Assembly (NCBI RefSeq): GCF_021919345.1
Contig: NZ_CP089293.1
Location: 1,674,001 to 1,738,000, forward strand
Reading direction: 5' to 3'
From: Paenarthrobacter nicotinovorans
GTDB taxonomy: Bacteria > Actinomycetota > Actinomycetes > Actinomycetales > Micrococcaceae
DNA: 64,000 nt
Below the pieces are notes generated by a model that saw only the letters and a list, made by a program, of their open reading frames with translations, did no database searches and was not told where the DNA came from. Position 1 is the first letter of the stretch, and each line of letters opens with the position of its first letter. Shown one piece after another: positions 23,047-32,919 of the stretch. Position numbers and translations under genes: made by a program.

Positions 23047-24393
23047 ATGACCTCTCAACGAGGAGAGTCGGCAGTAGCTGCCAAAAGTGGACGCAAGGGG
23101 CTCGACAAGTCGCACTACCTGTACATCGCGGTCATCCTGGCCGTAGTGCTTGGCGCTGTCGTCGGCCTGATGTTCCCTGAGGTCGGAAAGTCACTCAAAC
23201 CGCTGGGTGATGGCTTCATCAAACTCATCAAGATGATGATCGCCCCCGTGATCTTCTGCACCATTGTCCTTGGCATCGGCTCCATCGCCAAGGCCGCAAC
23301 CGTCGGCAAGGTCGGCGGGCTCGCTTTGGGGTACTTCGTGGCGATGTCGACGTTCGCGCTCGCCATCGGCTTGGTGGTCGGCAACCTCATCCACCCGGGT
23401 GAGGGACTCAAGCTGACGCCGTACGATCCCAACAAGAAGGCGGCGACGGACAGCACCGTTGACTTCCTCCTCGGCATCATTCCGGGCGACATCCCCGTCC
23501 TGCCCACCCTGCTTGCTGCAATCCTGGTCGGCTTCGCGCTGCAGAAGATGGGCAAGCAAGGCCAGCCCATCCTCAATGCCATCGGCCACGGTCAGCGACT
23601 CGTGTTCCGCATCCTCATCATGATCATGTGGCTGGCCCCGGTAGGTGCGTTCGGTGCGATTGCCGCCGTCGTCGGTGCGACGGGTGCCCAGGCCATCCTG
23701 AGCATGTTCACCCTGATGCTGGCCTTCTACATCACCTGCGCCCTGTTCATTGTGGTGATCCTCGGTACGTTGCTCCGCGCCGTGGCCGGCGTGAACATCT
23801 TCCGCCTCATGAAGTACCTGGCCCGCGAATACCTGTTGATCTTCTCCACGTCGTCCTCCGAAGCGGCTCTTCCCCGCCTCATCGCCAAGATGGAACACCT
23901 GGGTGTTTCCAAGCCGGTCGTTGGCGTCACCGTTCCCACGGGCTACTCCTTCAACCTGGACGGCACGGCCATCTACTTGACCATGGCCTCCCTCTTCGTG
24001 GCCAACGCCATGGGTACGCCGCTTGACCTCGGTGCGCAGATCTCGCTGCTGGTCTTCATGATCATTGCCTCCAAGGGAGCCGCAGGCGTGACGGGTGCCG
24101 GACTGGCGACCCTGGCGGCCGGTCTCCAGGCGCACAAGCCCGAACTCCTGGGCGGGGTAGGCATGATCGTTGGCATCGACCGCTTCATGTCGGAGGCCCG
24201 CGCTCTGACCAACTTCACCGGCAACGCTGTGGCCACCGTCCTCATCGGTACCTGGGTCAAGGAAATCGACAACGGCCAGGTCGAGCGGGTCCTCTCCGGA
24301 AGCGAGCCCTTCGACGAGCAGACGATGATGGCCCATGGCGAAGAAGACGTGGTTGTCGCCGAAGCCGAAACCCGCGGCAAGGCTGTCGTCTAA
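23047..24393 (+). CDS. dctA: C4-dicarboxylate/proton symporter DctA
   Basis: 448 aa, of the DAACS sodium/proton:dicarboxylate symporter family, in the membrane. It imports succinate, fumarate and malate. Diagnostic motifs are FSTSSSEAALPRLI (re-entrant serine loop) and GYSFNLDGTAIYLTMASLF (substrate and cation site). About eight hydrophobic segments are visible. The ATG follows AGAAGGAGAATCCC; the longer frame back to 22900 was rejected because it crosses the promoter region. It is followed by a strong terminator. Confidence 0.95.
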   Translation: MTSQRGESAVAAKSGRKGLDKSHYLYIAVILAVVLGAVVGLMFPEVGKSLKPLGDGFIKLIKMMIAPVIFCTIVLGIGSIAKAATVGKVGGLALGYFVAMSTFALAIGLVVGNLIHPGEGLKLTPYDPNKKAATDSTVDFLLGIIPGDIPVLPTLLAAILVGFALQKMGKQGQPILNAIGHGQRLVFRILIMIMWLAPVGAFGAIAAVVGATGAQAILSMFTLMLAFYITCALFIVVILGTLLRAVAGVNIFRLMKYLAREYLLIFSTSSSEAALPRLIAKMEHLGVSKPVVGVTVPTGYSFNLDGTAIYLTMASLFVANAMGTPLDLGAQISLLVFMIIASKGAAGVTGAGLATLAAGLQAHKPELLGGVGMIVGIDRFMSEARALTNFTGNAVATVLIGTWVKEIDNGQVERVLSGSEPFDEQTMMAHGEEDVVVAEAETRGKAVV

Positions 24394-24418
24394 CAGCCAA
24401 GTCCCGGAACAGAACAGC

Positions 24419-24461
24419 AACGCCGAAGGCCGGCACCATCCAGGTGCCGGCCTTCGGCGTT
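24419..24461 (+). terminator. dctA terminator
   Basis: Perfect 19-bp inverted repeat (24419-24437 and 24443-24461; core CGCCGAAGGCCGGCACC) with a 5-nt loop, ending in TTTT. A typical intrinsic terminator. The 186 bp from here to the next start hold no gene. Confidence 0.9.
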
Positions 24462-24647
24462 TTCCAATACCCGGCCAGGCTCCCGGATCCCAACCTTCGA
24501 CCTCAACTAGAGGGTCAAGGCTCAAACAACGGACAAAGTCAAGTTCCCCGGATTACCGTGTCGGGACATGTAGCCTAAGGGGGTAGTAGCGCTGCAGCCG
24601 GGGGTACAGCGGCAGGGAAGATCGTCGTCGAAAGAGTGGTTAGATAC

Positions 24648-25547
24648 GTGAGCATCGAACGGGGAACAGCTACGCTGGAAGGCACCGAGCTCGATCTGGA
24701 AGACGCCGTCATGGGGCCTACGGGCCGCCCTTACCGCGAATTCCCGGAACCTGCACCCCTTGCCTCCCACGGGCCGGCGCGAGTCATCGCCATGGTCAAT
24801 CAGAAGGGTGGGGTCGGTAAAACGACGTCCACCATCAACCTTGCAGCAGCGCTCGCAGAGTACGGCCGGCGGGTCCTGTTGGTGGACTTTGACCCCCAGG
24901 GCGCTTTGTCGGCAGGCCTGGGCGCCAATCCGCATGAACTCGACCTCACTGTCTACAACGTCCTGATGGACCGCAAGGTCAATATCCGTGACGCCATCCA
25001 GCAGACCGGGGTGGAGGGCGTGGATCTCCTTCCTGCCAACATCGACCTCTCTGCTGCTGAAGTGCAGCTCGTCAATGAGGTAGCCCGGGAACAGGTCCTT
25101 GACCGCGCCCTCAAGAACGTCGAAGACGACTACGACGTCGTGCTCATTGACTGCCAGCCCTCTTTGGGTCTTCTGACCGTCAACGCGCTCACGGCAGCCC
25201 ACGGCGTCATCATCCCTTTGATCTGCGAATTCTTCGCCCTGCGCGCCGTGGCCCTGCTTGTCGAGACCATTGAGAAAGTCCAGGACCGCCTCAACCCGCG
25301 CCTGCAGGTGGACGGCGTCCTGGCCACGATGTACGACGCCCGGACCCTGCACAGCCGTGAAGTCATCTCCCGCCTGGTGGAAGCCTTCGGAGACAAAGTC
25401 TTCGAGACCGTCATCAAACGCTCCATCAAATTCGCCGACGCCACGGTGGCGGCGGAGCCCATCACGAGCTACGCCGGCAACCACATCGGTGCCGACGCCT
25501 ACCGCCGCCTTGCCAAGGAACTGATTTCGCGCGGCGGCGCGCCGTAA
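24648..25547 (+). CDS. ParA/Soj-family ATPase (PldP-like) next to scpAB
   Basis: 299 aa from the GTG that gives MSIERGTATLEG (an in-frame GTG at 24636 adds four residues). Deviant Walker A KGGVGKTT near residue 50, Walker A' LLVDFDPQGALS and Walker B VVLIDCQPSLG define the ParA family. There is no ParB gene nearby. In Corynebacterium glutamicum the ParA-like PldP lies between xerD and scpA and localises to the septum, so a division or segregation role is plausible. That link is from memory of the family, not from sequence comparison. Confidence 0.93.
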   Translation: MSIERGTATLEGTELDLEDAVMGPTGRPYREFPEPAPLASHGPARVIAMVNQKGGVGKTTSTINLAAALAEYGRRVLLVDFDPQGALSAGLGANPHELDLTVYNVLMDRKVNIRDAIQQTGVEGVDLLPANIDLSAAEVQLVNEVAREQVLDRALKNVEDDYDVVLIDCQPSLGLLTVNALTAAHGVIIPLICEFFALRAVALLVETIEKVQDRLNPRLQVDGVLATMYDARTLHSREVISRLVEAFGDKVFETVIKRSIKFADATVAAEPITSYAGNHIGADAYRRLAKELISRGGAP

Positions 25548-25553
25548 CCGACG

Positions 25554-26438
25554 GTGGCACCGTCACTCGCCCCGGCATCGGAAGCGATCGCCGAACGGGA
25601 AGCACCCGACGCCGATACCTCCGCAGCTCCCAAAGCGGGCTTTGAGGTCCGGCTGGCCAACTTCACCGGCCCCTTCGACCTCCTGCTGGGACTGATTTCC
25701 AAGCACAAGCTGGACATCACCGAAGTGGCTTTGGCTACCGTCACCGATGAGTTCATCAAGTACATCCGCCGCCTCCAGGAACTGGGGGAGGACTGGGCGC
25801 TGGACGAAGCCAGCGAATTCCTGGTGATCGCAGCAACCCTGCTTGACCTCAAAGCCGCCCGCCTCCTGCCCGCAGGAGAAGTGGAGGATGCCGAGGACAT
25901 TGCCTTGCTGGAGGCAAGGGACCTCTTGTTCGCCCGTCTGCTGCAGTACAAGGCCTTCAAGCAAATCGCCGGAATCATGGGTGAAACGCTGGAGCAGGAA
26001 GCCATGCGGTACCCGCGCCAAGTGGCTCTTGAGGCTCACTTCGCCGCGCTGCTTCCGGAACTCGTGTGGCGGCACACCCCTGAACAATTCGGTGAACTGG
26101 CGGCCAAAGCGCTCAAGCCCAAGGACTCGACTCCGGAAGAGGTGGGTTTGGGCCACCTGCACGCCCCGCCGGTGAGCGTCAAGGAGCAGGCGGCGATCAT
26201 CGGCCATCGCCTGAAGCTGGGTGCCCCGCTGTCCTTCCAGACGCTGATTGCCGATGCCGAAACCACCTTGGTGGTGGTGGCCCGGTTCCTGGCGTTGCTG
26301 GAGATGTTCCGGGATCGCGTGATCGCATTCGAACAGCCGGAGCCGCTGGCAGAGCTGACGGTGCGGTGGACCGGCGACGACGCCGAATGGGACAGCTCAA
26401 GGCTGAGTGAAGAATACGAGGCAGGTATCAATGAGTGA
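25554..26438 (+). CDS. scpA: Segregation and condensation protein A
   Basis: 294 aa, kleisin subunit that bridges SMC heads in the condensin complex. The ScpA core begins at about residue 34 with FEVRLANFTGPFDLLLGLIS and includes EFLVIAATLLDLKAARLLP. The C-terminal winged-helix region is present. GTG start, 6 nt after the ParA-like gene; the first ~30 Ala/Glu/Pro-rich residues are not conserved sequence. It overlaps scpB by 8 nt. Confidence 0.95.
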   Translation: MAPSLAPASEAIAEREAPDADTSAAPKAGFEVRLANFTGPFDLLLGLISKHKLDITEVALATVTDEFIKYIRRLQELGEDWALDEASEFLVIAATLLDLKAARLLPAGEVEDAEDIALLEARDLLFARLLQYKAFKQIAGIMGETLEQEAMRYPRQVALEAHFAALLPELVWRHTPEQFGELAAKALKPKDSTPEEVGLGHLHAPPVSVKEQAAIIGHRLKLGAPLSFQTLIADAETTLVVVARFLALLEMFRDRVIAFEQPEPLAELTVRWTGDDAEWDSSRLSEEYEAGINE

Positions 26439-27087
26439 ACAAGAAGCGGTCCAGGATGGGCTTGCGGAGCTGGAGGCTTTGCCCGGCGGAGCCCGCGCTG
26501 CGCTGGAGGCCGTGCTCATGGTCATCGACCAGCCGGCAACCTCCGAAGAGCTGGCCGCCGGACTCAACGTAACGGTCGCCGTCGTCGAGGATTTGCTGGA
26601 GGACCTGCGGCGGGAGTATAGCGGCTATACTGTTAAAGCCCCGGACGTGGATGCTGTCGGCTTTGCCGTTGCCAGCACTGCACCCCGGGGTTTTGAATTG
26701 CGGAACGTCGCTGGAGGGTGGCGGATCTATTCACGGTCGGATTTCGCCGACATCGTGGGAAGGTTCGTCCTCGAGGGGCAGACCACCAGGCTTACTCAGG
26801 CAGCACTTGAAACCCTGGCGGTTATTGCTTACAGGCAACCGGTCTCCAGGGCCCGGGTGTCCGCCATTCGCGGCGTTAACGTCGATTCCGTGGTCAGGAC
26901 CCTTACGCAGAGGGGCTTGATCGAGGACTCCGGAACGGATCCCGAATCCGGGGCTGTCCTGTATCGGACAACCTCGTACTTCCTGGAACGGATGGGCATT
27001 GGATCGGTGGCCGAATTGCCACAGCTCTCGCCGCACCTTCCGGGTTTGGAAGGGATCGACGAATACTACGACGCAAGCCGGATGTAG
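26431..27087 (+). CDS. scpB: Segregation and condensation protein B
   Basis: 218 aa, the KITE partner of ScpA and SMC. It holds two winged-helix domains; ETLAVIAYRQPVSRARVSAIRGV is split here as ETLAVIAYRQPVSRARV plus SAIRGVNVDSVVRTL and is the ScpB hallmark. The start ATG overlaps the scpA stop. The frame upstream to 26407 lies inside scpA and was rejected. Downstream 152 bp hold a small GGGCAGAC / GTCTGCCC hairpin (27163-27181). Confidence 0.95.
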   Translation: MSEQEAVQDGLAELEALPGGARAALEAVLMVIDQPATSEELAAGLNVTVAVVEDLLEDLRREYSGYTVKAPDVDAVGFAVASTAPRGFELRNVAGGWRIYSRSDFADIVGRFVLEGQTTRLTQAALETLAVIAYRQPVSRARVSAIRGVNVDSVVRTLTQRGLIEDSGTDPESGAVLYRTTSYFLERMGIGSVAELPQLSPHLPGLEGIDEYYDASRM

Positions 27088-27239
27088 CCACGGGCTCCAA
27101 CAGGCTGTGCGACACAACTTCATACTGAATTTCGGCACCTTATATAGGTGCACAGCGACAAGGGGCAGACGATGTCTGCCCGGCTGGCTAGTGTTGATTG
27201 CAGCACACAATGCCGGCCATTACTACACAAGGACGGGTC

Positions 27240-28454
27240 ATGACACAGGCGGGACGCCAGAGTTCACCACGTAACGGTTCGGGGCGCAACAGCTCCGGAC
27301 GCAATGAGGCCAAGGGAGGCGGCACTGGCCGCTCCAACGCCGGCGGCTTCTCCGGCCGCGGCGGAAGCGCCGGCGCTGGAAAGCGCAACTTCACCCAGGG
27401 CGAGGGTCGCCCCTTCAAGGCTTCGAAGCCGCGCGAAGCGGCCCCCTTCGATCCCGACAACCCCACAACGGCCGGCGATTACGACCGCGGCCAGGCCGCA
27501 CGGCCTGCCAAGCCGTTCCGCAAGCCCGGCTCCAACAAGCCCGGCTTCGGCAAGGCACCCGGCACGCCCGGCGCTTTGAAGCCCAAGGCCAAGCCGGCCC
27601 GGCAATACGGTTCCAAGGCCTTCGGCAGCGAACGGTTCGGCCAGAACCTTGGCCCCGTGCGCAAGCCGGGCCGCAACCGCGGGCCCCGCCAAGAGGTCCC
27701 GCAGTCGGACCTTCACGATGCCGACGGCGTACGCCTGCAGAAGGTCATGGCCCAGGCCGGAGTTGCTTCCCGTCGCGTCTGTGAGGAAATGATCCTCGAA
27801 GGCCGCGTTGAAGTAGACGGCGTGGTCACCACCGAGCTCGGAATGCGCGTGGACCCTGCAACGGCAGTCATCCACGTGGACGGTATCCGTATCCAGCTGG
27901 ACGAGACCCTCGTCTACATGGTGTTCAACAAGCCCAAGGGCGTTGTCTCCACCATGGAAGACCCCGAGGGCCGCCCCTGCATCAGCGACTTCCTCAAGAA
28001 CAGCAAGAACAAGGGCGAACGCCTGTTCCACGTAGGACGCCTCGACGTCGCCACCGAAGGACTGCTTCTGCTGACGAACGACGGCGAGCTCGCCAACCGT
28101 CTGACCCACCCTTCCTACGAGGTACCCAAGACGTACCTGGTCCAGGTGCGTGGCCCCTTCCCGCAAGGAGTCGGCGCCAAGCTGAAGAGCGGCGTTGAGC
28201 TTGAAGACGGCGTAGCAGCAGTGGACTCCTTCCGGCTGGTGGACTCCACTCCGGGCCACGTCCTGATCGAGGTTGTCCTCCACTCCGGTAAGAACCGCAT
28301 TGTGCGCCGCATGTTCGACGCCGTCGGCTTCCCGGTAGAACGGCTTGTCCGGGTCAAGGTTGGTCCCATCGGCCTGGGTGACCAGCGCCAGGGCAGCATC
28401 CGCAACCTCGGCAGGCAGGAAGTCGGACACCTCCTGGCATCTGTGGGGCTCTAG
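27240..28454 (+). CDS. rluB: RNA pseudouridine synthase (RluB/RsuA family) with long basic N-terminus
   Basis: 404 aa. Residues 1-~160 are a basic, low-complexity stretch rich in Gly, Ser, Arg, Lys and Pro (for example GRNSSGRNEAKGGGTGR, KPKAKPARQYGSKA). An S4 domain follows (RLQKVMAQAGVASRRVCEEM), then the RsuA/RluB catalytic domain with the nucleophile Asp in VGRLDVATEGLLLLTNDG and GKNRIVRRMFDAVG. The family converts uridine in rRNA; 23S U2605 is the RluB site in E. coli. ATG follows AAGGACGGGTC. The extension is much longer than in E. coli-type enzymes. Confidence 0.92.
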   Translation: MTQAGRQSSPRNGSGRNSSGRNEAKGGGTGRSNAGGFSGRGGSAGAGKRNFTQGEGRPFKASKPREAAPFDPDNPTTAGDYDRGQAARPAKPFRKPGSNKPGFGKAPGTPGALKPKAKPARQYGSKAFGSERFGQNLGPVRKPGRNRGPRQEVPQSDLHDADGVRLQKVMAQAGVASRRVCEEMILEGRVEVDGVVTTELGMRVDPATAVIHVDGIRIQLDETLVYMVFNKPKGVVSTMEDPEGRPCISDFLKNSKNKGERLFHVGRLDVATEGLLLLTNDGELANRLTHPSYEVPKTYLVQVRGPFPQGVGAKLKSGVELEDGVAAVDSFRLVDSTPGHVLIEVVLHSGKNRIVRRMFDAVGFPVERLVRVKVGPIGLGDQRQGSIRNLGRQEVGHLLASVGL

Positions 28455-28457
28455 GGC

Positions 28458-29564
28458 ATGTCGGCATTCGGTACGCACGGCCGGGGCCATCTTGATGGCC
28501 CGGTCGTCGTTCTCGGTACAGGCCTGCTGGGGGCCAGCATTGGCCTCGGGCTGCGCGGACGCGGGGTCCCGGTCTTTCTTTTCGATCCTTCGCCCACCAA
28601 CCAGGCGGTTGCGGTGGACATCGGTGCAGGCCGTCCTTTGTCTGAGCTGGATGAAGTACCCCAACTGGTAGTCGTTGCTGCCCCGCCTGACGTGACGGCC
28701 GACGTCGTGCAAAAAGCGCTGGGGGACTACCCGTCCGCCGTCGTCGTCGACATCGCGAGCGTCAAGGCAACCATCCTGGCGCAGCTGCGCGAACGCGGAG
28801 TTGATCTCTCCCGGTACGTGGGGACACACCCCATGGCCGGGCGCGAGAAGTCCGGTCCCGTTGCAGCAAGGGGGGAACTCTTCACGTCCATGCCGTGGGT
28901 CGTTTGCCCTTCCGAGGAGACCTCGGCAGCGGCCGTCCAGGTAGCGCGTTCGCTCGCCGGAGATCTTGGGGCGATTGTCTCCCAGTTCACCGCGGACGAG
29001 CACGATGAAGCCGTTGCCTTGGTGTCGCATCTGCCGCAGATCATGTCATCCCTGCTGGCCAGCCGCTTGCAGGGTACGCCACTGCATGCCCTCTCCTTGG
29101 CCGGGAACGGGCTCCGGGACACCACCCGGATTGCCGCCAGTGATCCAACCCTCTGGGTGCAGATCCTGGGAGGCAACGCAGACAAGGTGGTGTCCATCCT
29201 GCACGGTGTGCGGGAGGACCTGAACCGGCTGATCGGCACGTTGGAAGCACCGTCCGCGCCGGGCGCCAGGCTCGACCTCGCCCAACTGATCAGCGAAGGC
29301 AACGCCGGCCAGGCAAGGATTCCAGGCAAACACGGCGGACCACCGCAGGCCTACTCGTGGCTCACCATCCTGGTGGACGACAAGCCAGGCCAGATCGCAC
29401 GTCTCCTGACCGAGATCGGTGAAATCGGCGTGAACCTTGAAGACCTTCGGCTCGACCATTCGTCCGGTCAGAACGTGGGCATGGTGGAGCTCTCCGTGCT
29501 TCCCAGCAAGCATGACCTCCTTGTTGAAGCTTTGACCGACCGTGGATGGCGGGTACTCCAGTAA
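28458..29564 (+). CDS. tyrA: Prephenate dehydrogenase with C-terminal ACT domain
   Basis: 368 aa, tyrosine biosynthesis. The Rossmann motif VVLGTGLLGASIGLGLRG lies at the N-terminus. GTHPMAGREKSGP contains the catalytic His region of TyrA enzymes. About residues 295-368 form an ACT domain (LTILVDDKPGQIARLLTEIG), typical of allosteric control by tyrosine. ATG is 3 nt after rluB, and the stop overlaps the cmk ATG (TAATG). Confidence 0.94.
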   Translation: MSAFGTHGRGHLDGPVVVLGTGLLGASIGLGLRGRGVPVFLFDPSPTNQAVAVDIGAGRPLSELDEVPQLVVVAAPPDVTADVVQKALGDYPSAVVVDIASVKATILAQLRERGVDLSRYVGTHPMAGREKSGPVAARGELFTSMPWVVCPSEETSAAAVQVARSLAGDLGAIVSQFTADEHDEAVALVSHLPQIMSSLLASRLQGTPLHALSLAGNGLRDTTRIAASDPTLWVQILGGNADKVVSILHGVREDLNRLIGTLEAPSAPGARLDLAQLISEGNAGQARIPGKHGGPPQAYSWLTILVDDKPGQIARLLTEIGEIGVNLEDLRLDHSSGQNVGMVELSVLPSKHDLLVEALTDRGWRVLQ

Positions 29565-30277
29565 TGACACGTGAATTCTTTGGCCCCGAGACGGTCGCCC
29601 GCCCCGGCAAGCCCTTGGTGATTGCGATCGACGGCCCTTCGGGTTCCGGAAAATCGAGCGTCAGCAAGGAAGTGGCCCGCCGCTTGAAGCTGGCTTACCT
29701 GGATACGGGTGCGATGTACCGCGCCTTGACCTGGTACTGCCTCAAAACAGGAGTGGACCTGCAGGACGGCGCCGCTGTGGAACATGCCTCCAAAACCATG
29801 CCCTTGGAAGTCAGCACCAGTACTGCCAAGGAATATGTGGCCGTTGACGGCACCGACATCACCGATGAGATCCGGGAACCCCTGATTTCGTCCTCCGTCA
29901 GTGCCGTGGCGACAACCCTCGGCGCACGCACCGAATTGATCCGCCGGCAGCGAGAGCTGATCGACCAGCACCACCACCGCATGGTGGTGGAAGGGCGGGA
30001 CATAACCACTGTCGTCGTCCCCAATGCCGAGGTCCGTATGCTCCTGACCGCCAGTGAGGAAGCCAGGCTCCGGCGTCGTGGAATCCAGTTGGGTGGCACG
30101 CAGAGCAAAGAGCAGCTCGCGGCCCAGGTGATCCAGCGCGATGCCAAGGACTCCACGGTGGTGAACTTCACCCAGGCTGCCGACGGCGTTGTGACGCTAG
30201 ATTCTTCCGACCTCAACTTCGAGGAAACCGTCGACACCGCCCTGGCAATCGTCAGCAAGGTCATCTATGGCGACTAG
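29564..30277 (+). CDS. cmk: Cytidylate kinase
   Basis: 237 aa. It phosphorylates CMP and dCMP with ATP. The P-loop is IDGPSGSGKSSVSKEVARR (about residues 22-40), followed by LDTGAMYRALTW and the GRDITTVVVPNAEV motif, all standard for Cmk. The start ATG overlaps the tyrA stop; an ATG 18 nt earlier lies inside tyrA. It overlaps the next gene by 11 nt. The order cmk-plsC-der is widespread in actinobacteria. Confidence 0.96.
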   Translation: MTREFFGPETVARPGKPLVIAIDGPSGSGKSSVSKEVARRLKLAYLDTGAMYRALTWYCLKTGVDLQDGAAVEHASKTMPLEVSTSTAKEYVAVDGTDITDEIREPLISSSVSAVATTLGARTELIRRQRELIDQHHHRMVVEGRDITTVVVPNAEVRMLLTASEEARLRRRGIQLGGTQSKEQLAAQVIQRDAKDSTVVNFTQAADGVVTLDSSDLNFEETVDTALAIVSKVIYGD

Positions 30278-31001
30278 CAATCAACTCCCGGCAGCGTGGA
30301 CGCGCCTCTGGAGCCGGCCTGTGGGTTGGTTCCTGGACCACGTCCTTTACCGGACCGAGGTATCTGGCAAGACCAACGTGCCCGCTGCCGGCCCGGTGGT
30401 TTTCGCCGCCAACCACATCAGCTTTCTGGACGGACCGGTGATGTTCGGCGCTTCGCCGCGTCCCATGCACATCCTGGTCAAGAAAGAGATGTTCAAAGGA
30501 TTCCTGGGCAAGGTCCTCAGGGGCTCCGGGCAGATTCCAGTGGACCGGACCGGCGACCGCACGGCGCTGCACATCGGCAAGCAACTGCTCGACGACGGCC
30601 GCTGCGTCGGGATTCTTCCTGAAGGAACCCGGGGGAGCGGCGCCGCCGAAAACATCAGCAACGGGGTTGCATGGCTCGCCATCAATTCCGGAGCAACAGT
30701 AATTCCGGTCGCCATCCTCGGAACCCGCCAGGGTGACGAGCACCGCGACCATATCCCCAAACCACGCCGCAAGCTCCATGTGAGCTTCGGCGAACCCATC
30801 ACGGTGAAGCGCCGGAAGGGCGAACCGGGGCGTGTTTCAATGGACAGGGCAGCTGCGGAGATCCGTGAAGCCCTTGCCGGACACGTCCAGGATGCCATCC
30901 GGGCCACGGGCCAGGGCCTGCCTACGGAGCCTGCGCCCGGGGTAGCCCTTCTGCAGCACCGCCCATCAGAAGTAGCCGGGACGCCGGCAGACCACCACTA
31001 A
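30267..31001 (+). CDS. plsC: 1-acyl-sn-glycerol-3-phosphate acyltransferase
   Basis: 244 aa, PlsC/LPLAT family. It acylates lysophosphatidic acid in membrane lipid synthesis. The catalytic HX4D is in [11 protein letters not shown] and the second motif in [17 protein letters not shown] fits the third block. Membrane attachment is probably through the N-terminal hydrophobic surface. A second paralogue lies at 48616-49407. The last ~25 residues are Pro/Ala-rich. Confidence 0.93.
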   Translation: MATSNQLPAAWTRLWSRPVGWFLDHVLYRTEVSGKTNVPAAGPVVFAANHISFLDGPVMFGASPRPMHILVKKEMFKGFLGKVLRGSGQIPVDRTGDRTALHIGKQLLDDGRCVGILPEGTRGSGAAENISNGVAWLAINSGATVIPVAILGTRQGDEHRDHIPKPRRKLHVSFGEPITVKRRKGEPGRVSMDRAAAEIREALAGHVQDAIRATGQGLPTEPAPGVALLQHRPSEVAGTPADHH

Positions 31002-31011
31002 GGAAAGTGCA

Positions 31012-32562
31012 ATGAGCGATACGACTCAAAAATCCGGCCTCCACGGAGCCGGCGACGACGAATACACGCCCACCGGCACCGACCAGGTGGCTGAAAACCT
31101 GGCTGCCCTGGACGACGACGAGGCCGAGCTGCGCGCAGCCACCCTCCGGGCAGGCCTGGACGATTACGAACTCGATGAAGAAGATGCTGCGCTGCTCAGT
31201 GGCGAGTACGGCGATGAAGGAGACGAAGGTCCCCTCAAGCTGGACCCCGTCCTGGCCATCATCGGCCGTCCGAACGTCGGCAAGTCCACGTTGGTCAACC
31301 GCATCCTGGGCCGCCGCGAAGCAGTTGTCGAAGATACCCCCGGCGTTACCCGCGACCGCGTCATGTACTCGGCCCGCTGGAACGGCCGCAACTTCACCCT
31401 GGTGGACACCGGTGGCTGGGAGCATGACGCCAAGGGCATCCATGCCCGCGTAGCCGAGCAGGCCGAGATGGCAGTGGAGCTCGCTGACGCCGTTCTCTTC
31501 GTGGTGGACTCCGCCGTTGGTGCGACAGCCACGGATGAGGGCGTCATGAAGATGCTCCGCAAGAGCAAGAAGCCGGTCATCATGGTGGCCAACAAGGTGG
31601 ACGACTTTGCGCAGGAAGCCGATTCCGCAGCACTGTGGGGACTGGGCTTCGGTCAGCCGTACCCCGTCTCGGCGCTGCACGGACGCGGTGTTGCCGACCT
31701 CCTTGACCATGTCATGGACACCCTTCCCGAGTTCTCCCTGGTCGAAGGAGTGGAGCGCTCCGGCGGCCCGCGACGTATCGCCCTGATCGGACGCCCGAAC
31801 GTTGGCAAGTCCTCGCTGCTGAACAAGCTCGCAGGTTCCGAGCGCGTAGTGGTGGATCCGCTGGCCGGCACCACGCGCGATCCCGTTGACGAGTTCATCG
31901 AGCTGGGTGACCGCACCTGGCGATTCGTGGACACCGCCGGTATCCGTCGCCGCCAGCACATGGCCCAGGGTGCAGACTTCTACGCATCCCTGCGTACGCA
32001 GGCCGCGCTCGAAAAGGCGGAGGTCGCCGTCGTGCTTCTTGCCGTGGACGAGGTCCTCAGCGAGCAGGACGTCCGCATCCTTCAGCTGGCCATCGAATCC
32101 GGCCGCGCCCTGGTGCTTGCGTTCAACAAGTGGGACCTGTTGGATGACGAGCGCCGCCGCTACCTTGAGCGTGAGATCGAGCAGGACCTGGCCCACGTTG
32201 AATGGGCTCCCCGCGTCAACATCTCAGCCAAGACCGGCTGGCACAAGGACCGATTGGTTCCTGCCTTGGACATCGCCCTGGAGAGCTGGGACCGCCGTAT
32301 CCCCACCGGACGCCTCAACGCGTTCCTGGGTGAACTCGTCGCAGCCCACCCGCACCCGGTCCGTGGTGGAAAGCAGCCCCGCATTCTCTTCGGTACCCAG
32401 GCTTCCAGCCGTCCGCCGAAGTTCGTGCTCTTCACCACTGGCTTCCTGGACCCGGGATACCGTCGCTTCATCACCCGCCGCCTGCGCGAAACGTTCGGCT
32501 TCGAGGGCACGCCCATCGAGGTCAACATGCGCGTACGCGAAAAGCGCGGCAAGAAGCGCTAA
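31012..32562 (+). CDS. der: Ribosome-associated GTPase Der (EngA)
   Basis: 516 aa, for 50S subunit assembly. Two tandem G domains have P-loops GRPNVGKST (about residue 85) and GRPNVGKSS (about residue 260), each followed by DTGG or DTAG and NKVD or NKWD. The C-terminal KH-like domain ([20 protein letters not shown]) is complete and ends in a basic REKRGKKR. The first ~75 residues are an acidic extension not found in E. coli Der. ATG follows AAGGAAAGTGCA. Confidence 0.96.
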   Translation: MSDTTQKSGLHGAGDDEYTPTGTDQVAENLAALDDDEAELRAATLRAGLDDYELDEEDAALLSGEYGDEGDEGPLKLDPVLAIIGRPNVGKSTLVNRILGRREAVVEDTPGVTRDRVMYSARWNGRNFTLVDTGGWEHDAKGIHARVAEQAEMAVELADAVLFVVDSAVGATATDEGVMKMLRKSKKPVIMVANKVDDFAQEADSAALWGLGFGQPYPVSALHGRGVADLLDHVMDTLPEFSLVEGVERSGGPRRIALIGRPNVGKSSLLNKLAGSERVVVDPLAGTTRDPVDEFIELGDRTWRFVDTAGIRRRQHMAQGADFYASLRTQAALEKAEVAVVLLAVDEVLSEQDVRILQLAIESGRALVLAFNKWDLLDDERRRYLEREIEQDLAHVEWAPRVNISAKTGWHKDRLVPALDIALESWDRRIPTGRLNAFLGELVAAHPHPVRGGKQPRILFGTQASSRPPKFVLFTTGFLDPGYRRFITRRLRETFGFEGTPIEVNMRVREKRGKKR

Positions 32563-32564
32563 GT

Positions 32565-32605
32565 GAGACGCGCATCACAGCCCACTTTGGCTGTGATGGC
32601 GTCTC
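32565..32605 (+). terminator. Hairpin after der
   Basis: 18-nt arm starting GAGACGCGCATCACAGCC (32565) pairs with GGCTGTGATGGCGTCTC (32589-32605), with one bulged G and a 6-nt loop. There is no T tract, so it may need Rho or act as a processing site. A second short hairpin ACCTCCAA / TTGGAGGT follows at 32608-32637. Confidence 0.6.
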
Positions 32606-32703
32606 CGACCTCCAACTTCGTGTAAGCTTTTGGAGGTGGTTCGGCCGGACTGCTTAGGTGGGACTCTTCGGAGGAAAACTTAGGCGGAGAACGGTGGAAC
32701 CAG

Positions 32704-32780
<77 letters not shown>

Positions 32781-32781
32781 A

Positions 32782-32821
32782 AAAGGCCGGAATCACGTGG
32801 AAACGCGTGATTCCGGCCTTT
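32782..32821 (+). terminator. tRNA-Pro terminator
   Basis: Perfect 16-bp inverted repeat AAAGGCCGGAATCACG / CGTGATTCCGGCCTTT (32782-32797 and 32806-32821) starting directly after the CCA. Confidence 0.85.
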
Positions 32822-32919
32822 GGTCGTTAAGTCGGGTCGCTAAGGCGCAAGACTTCCCGGGCTCGTTCGCCACGCCCGTCATTCAGGGCGGAATTGCGCC
32901 TACGAGCCCGGGATCCGGC

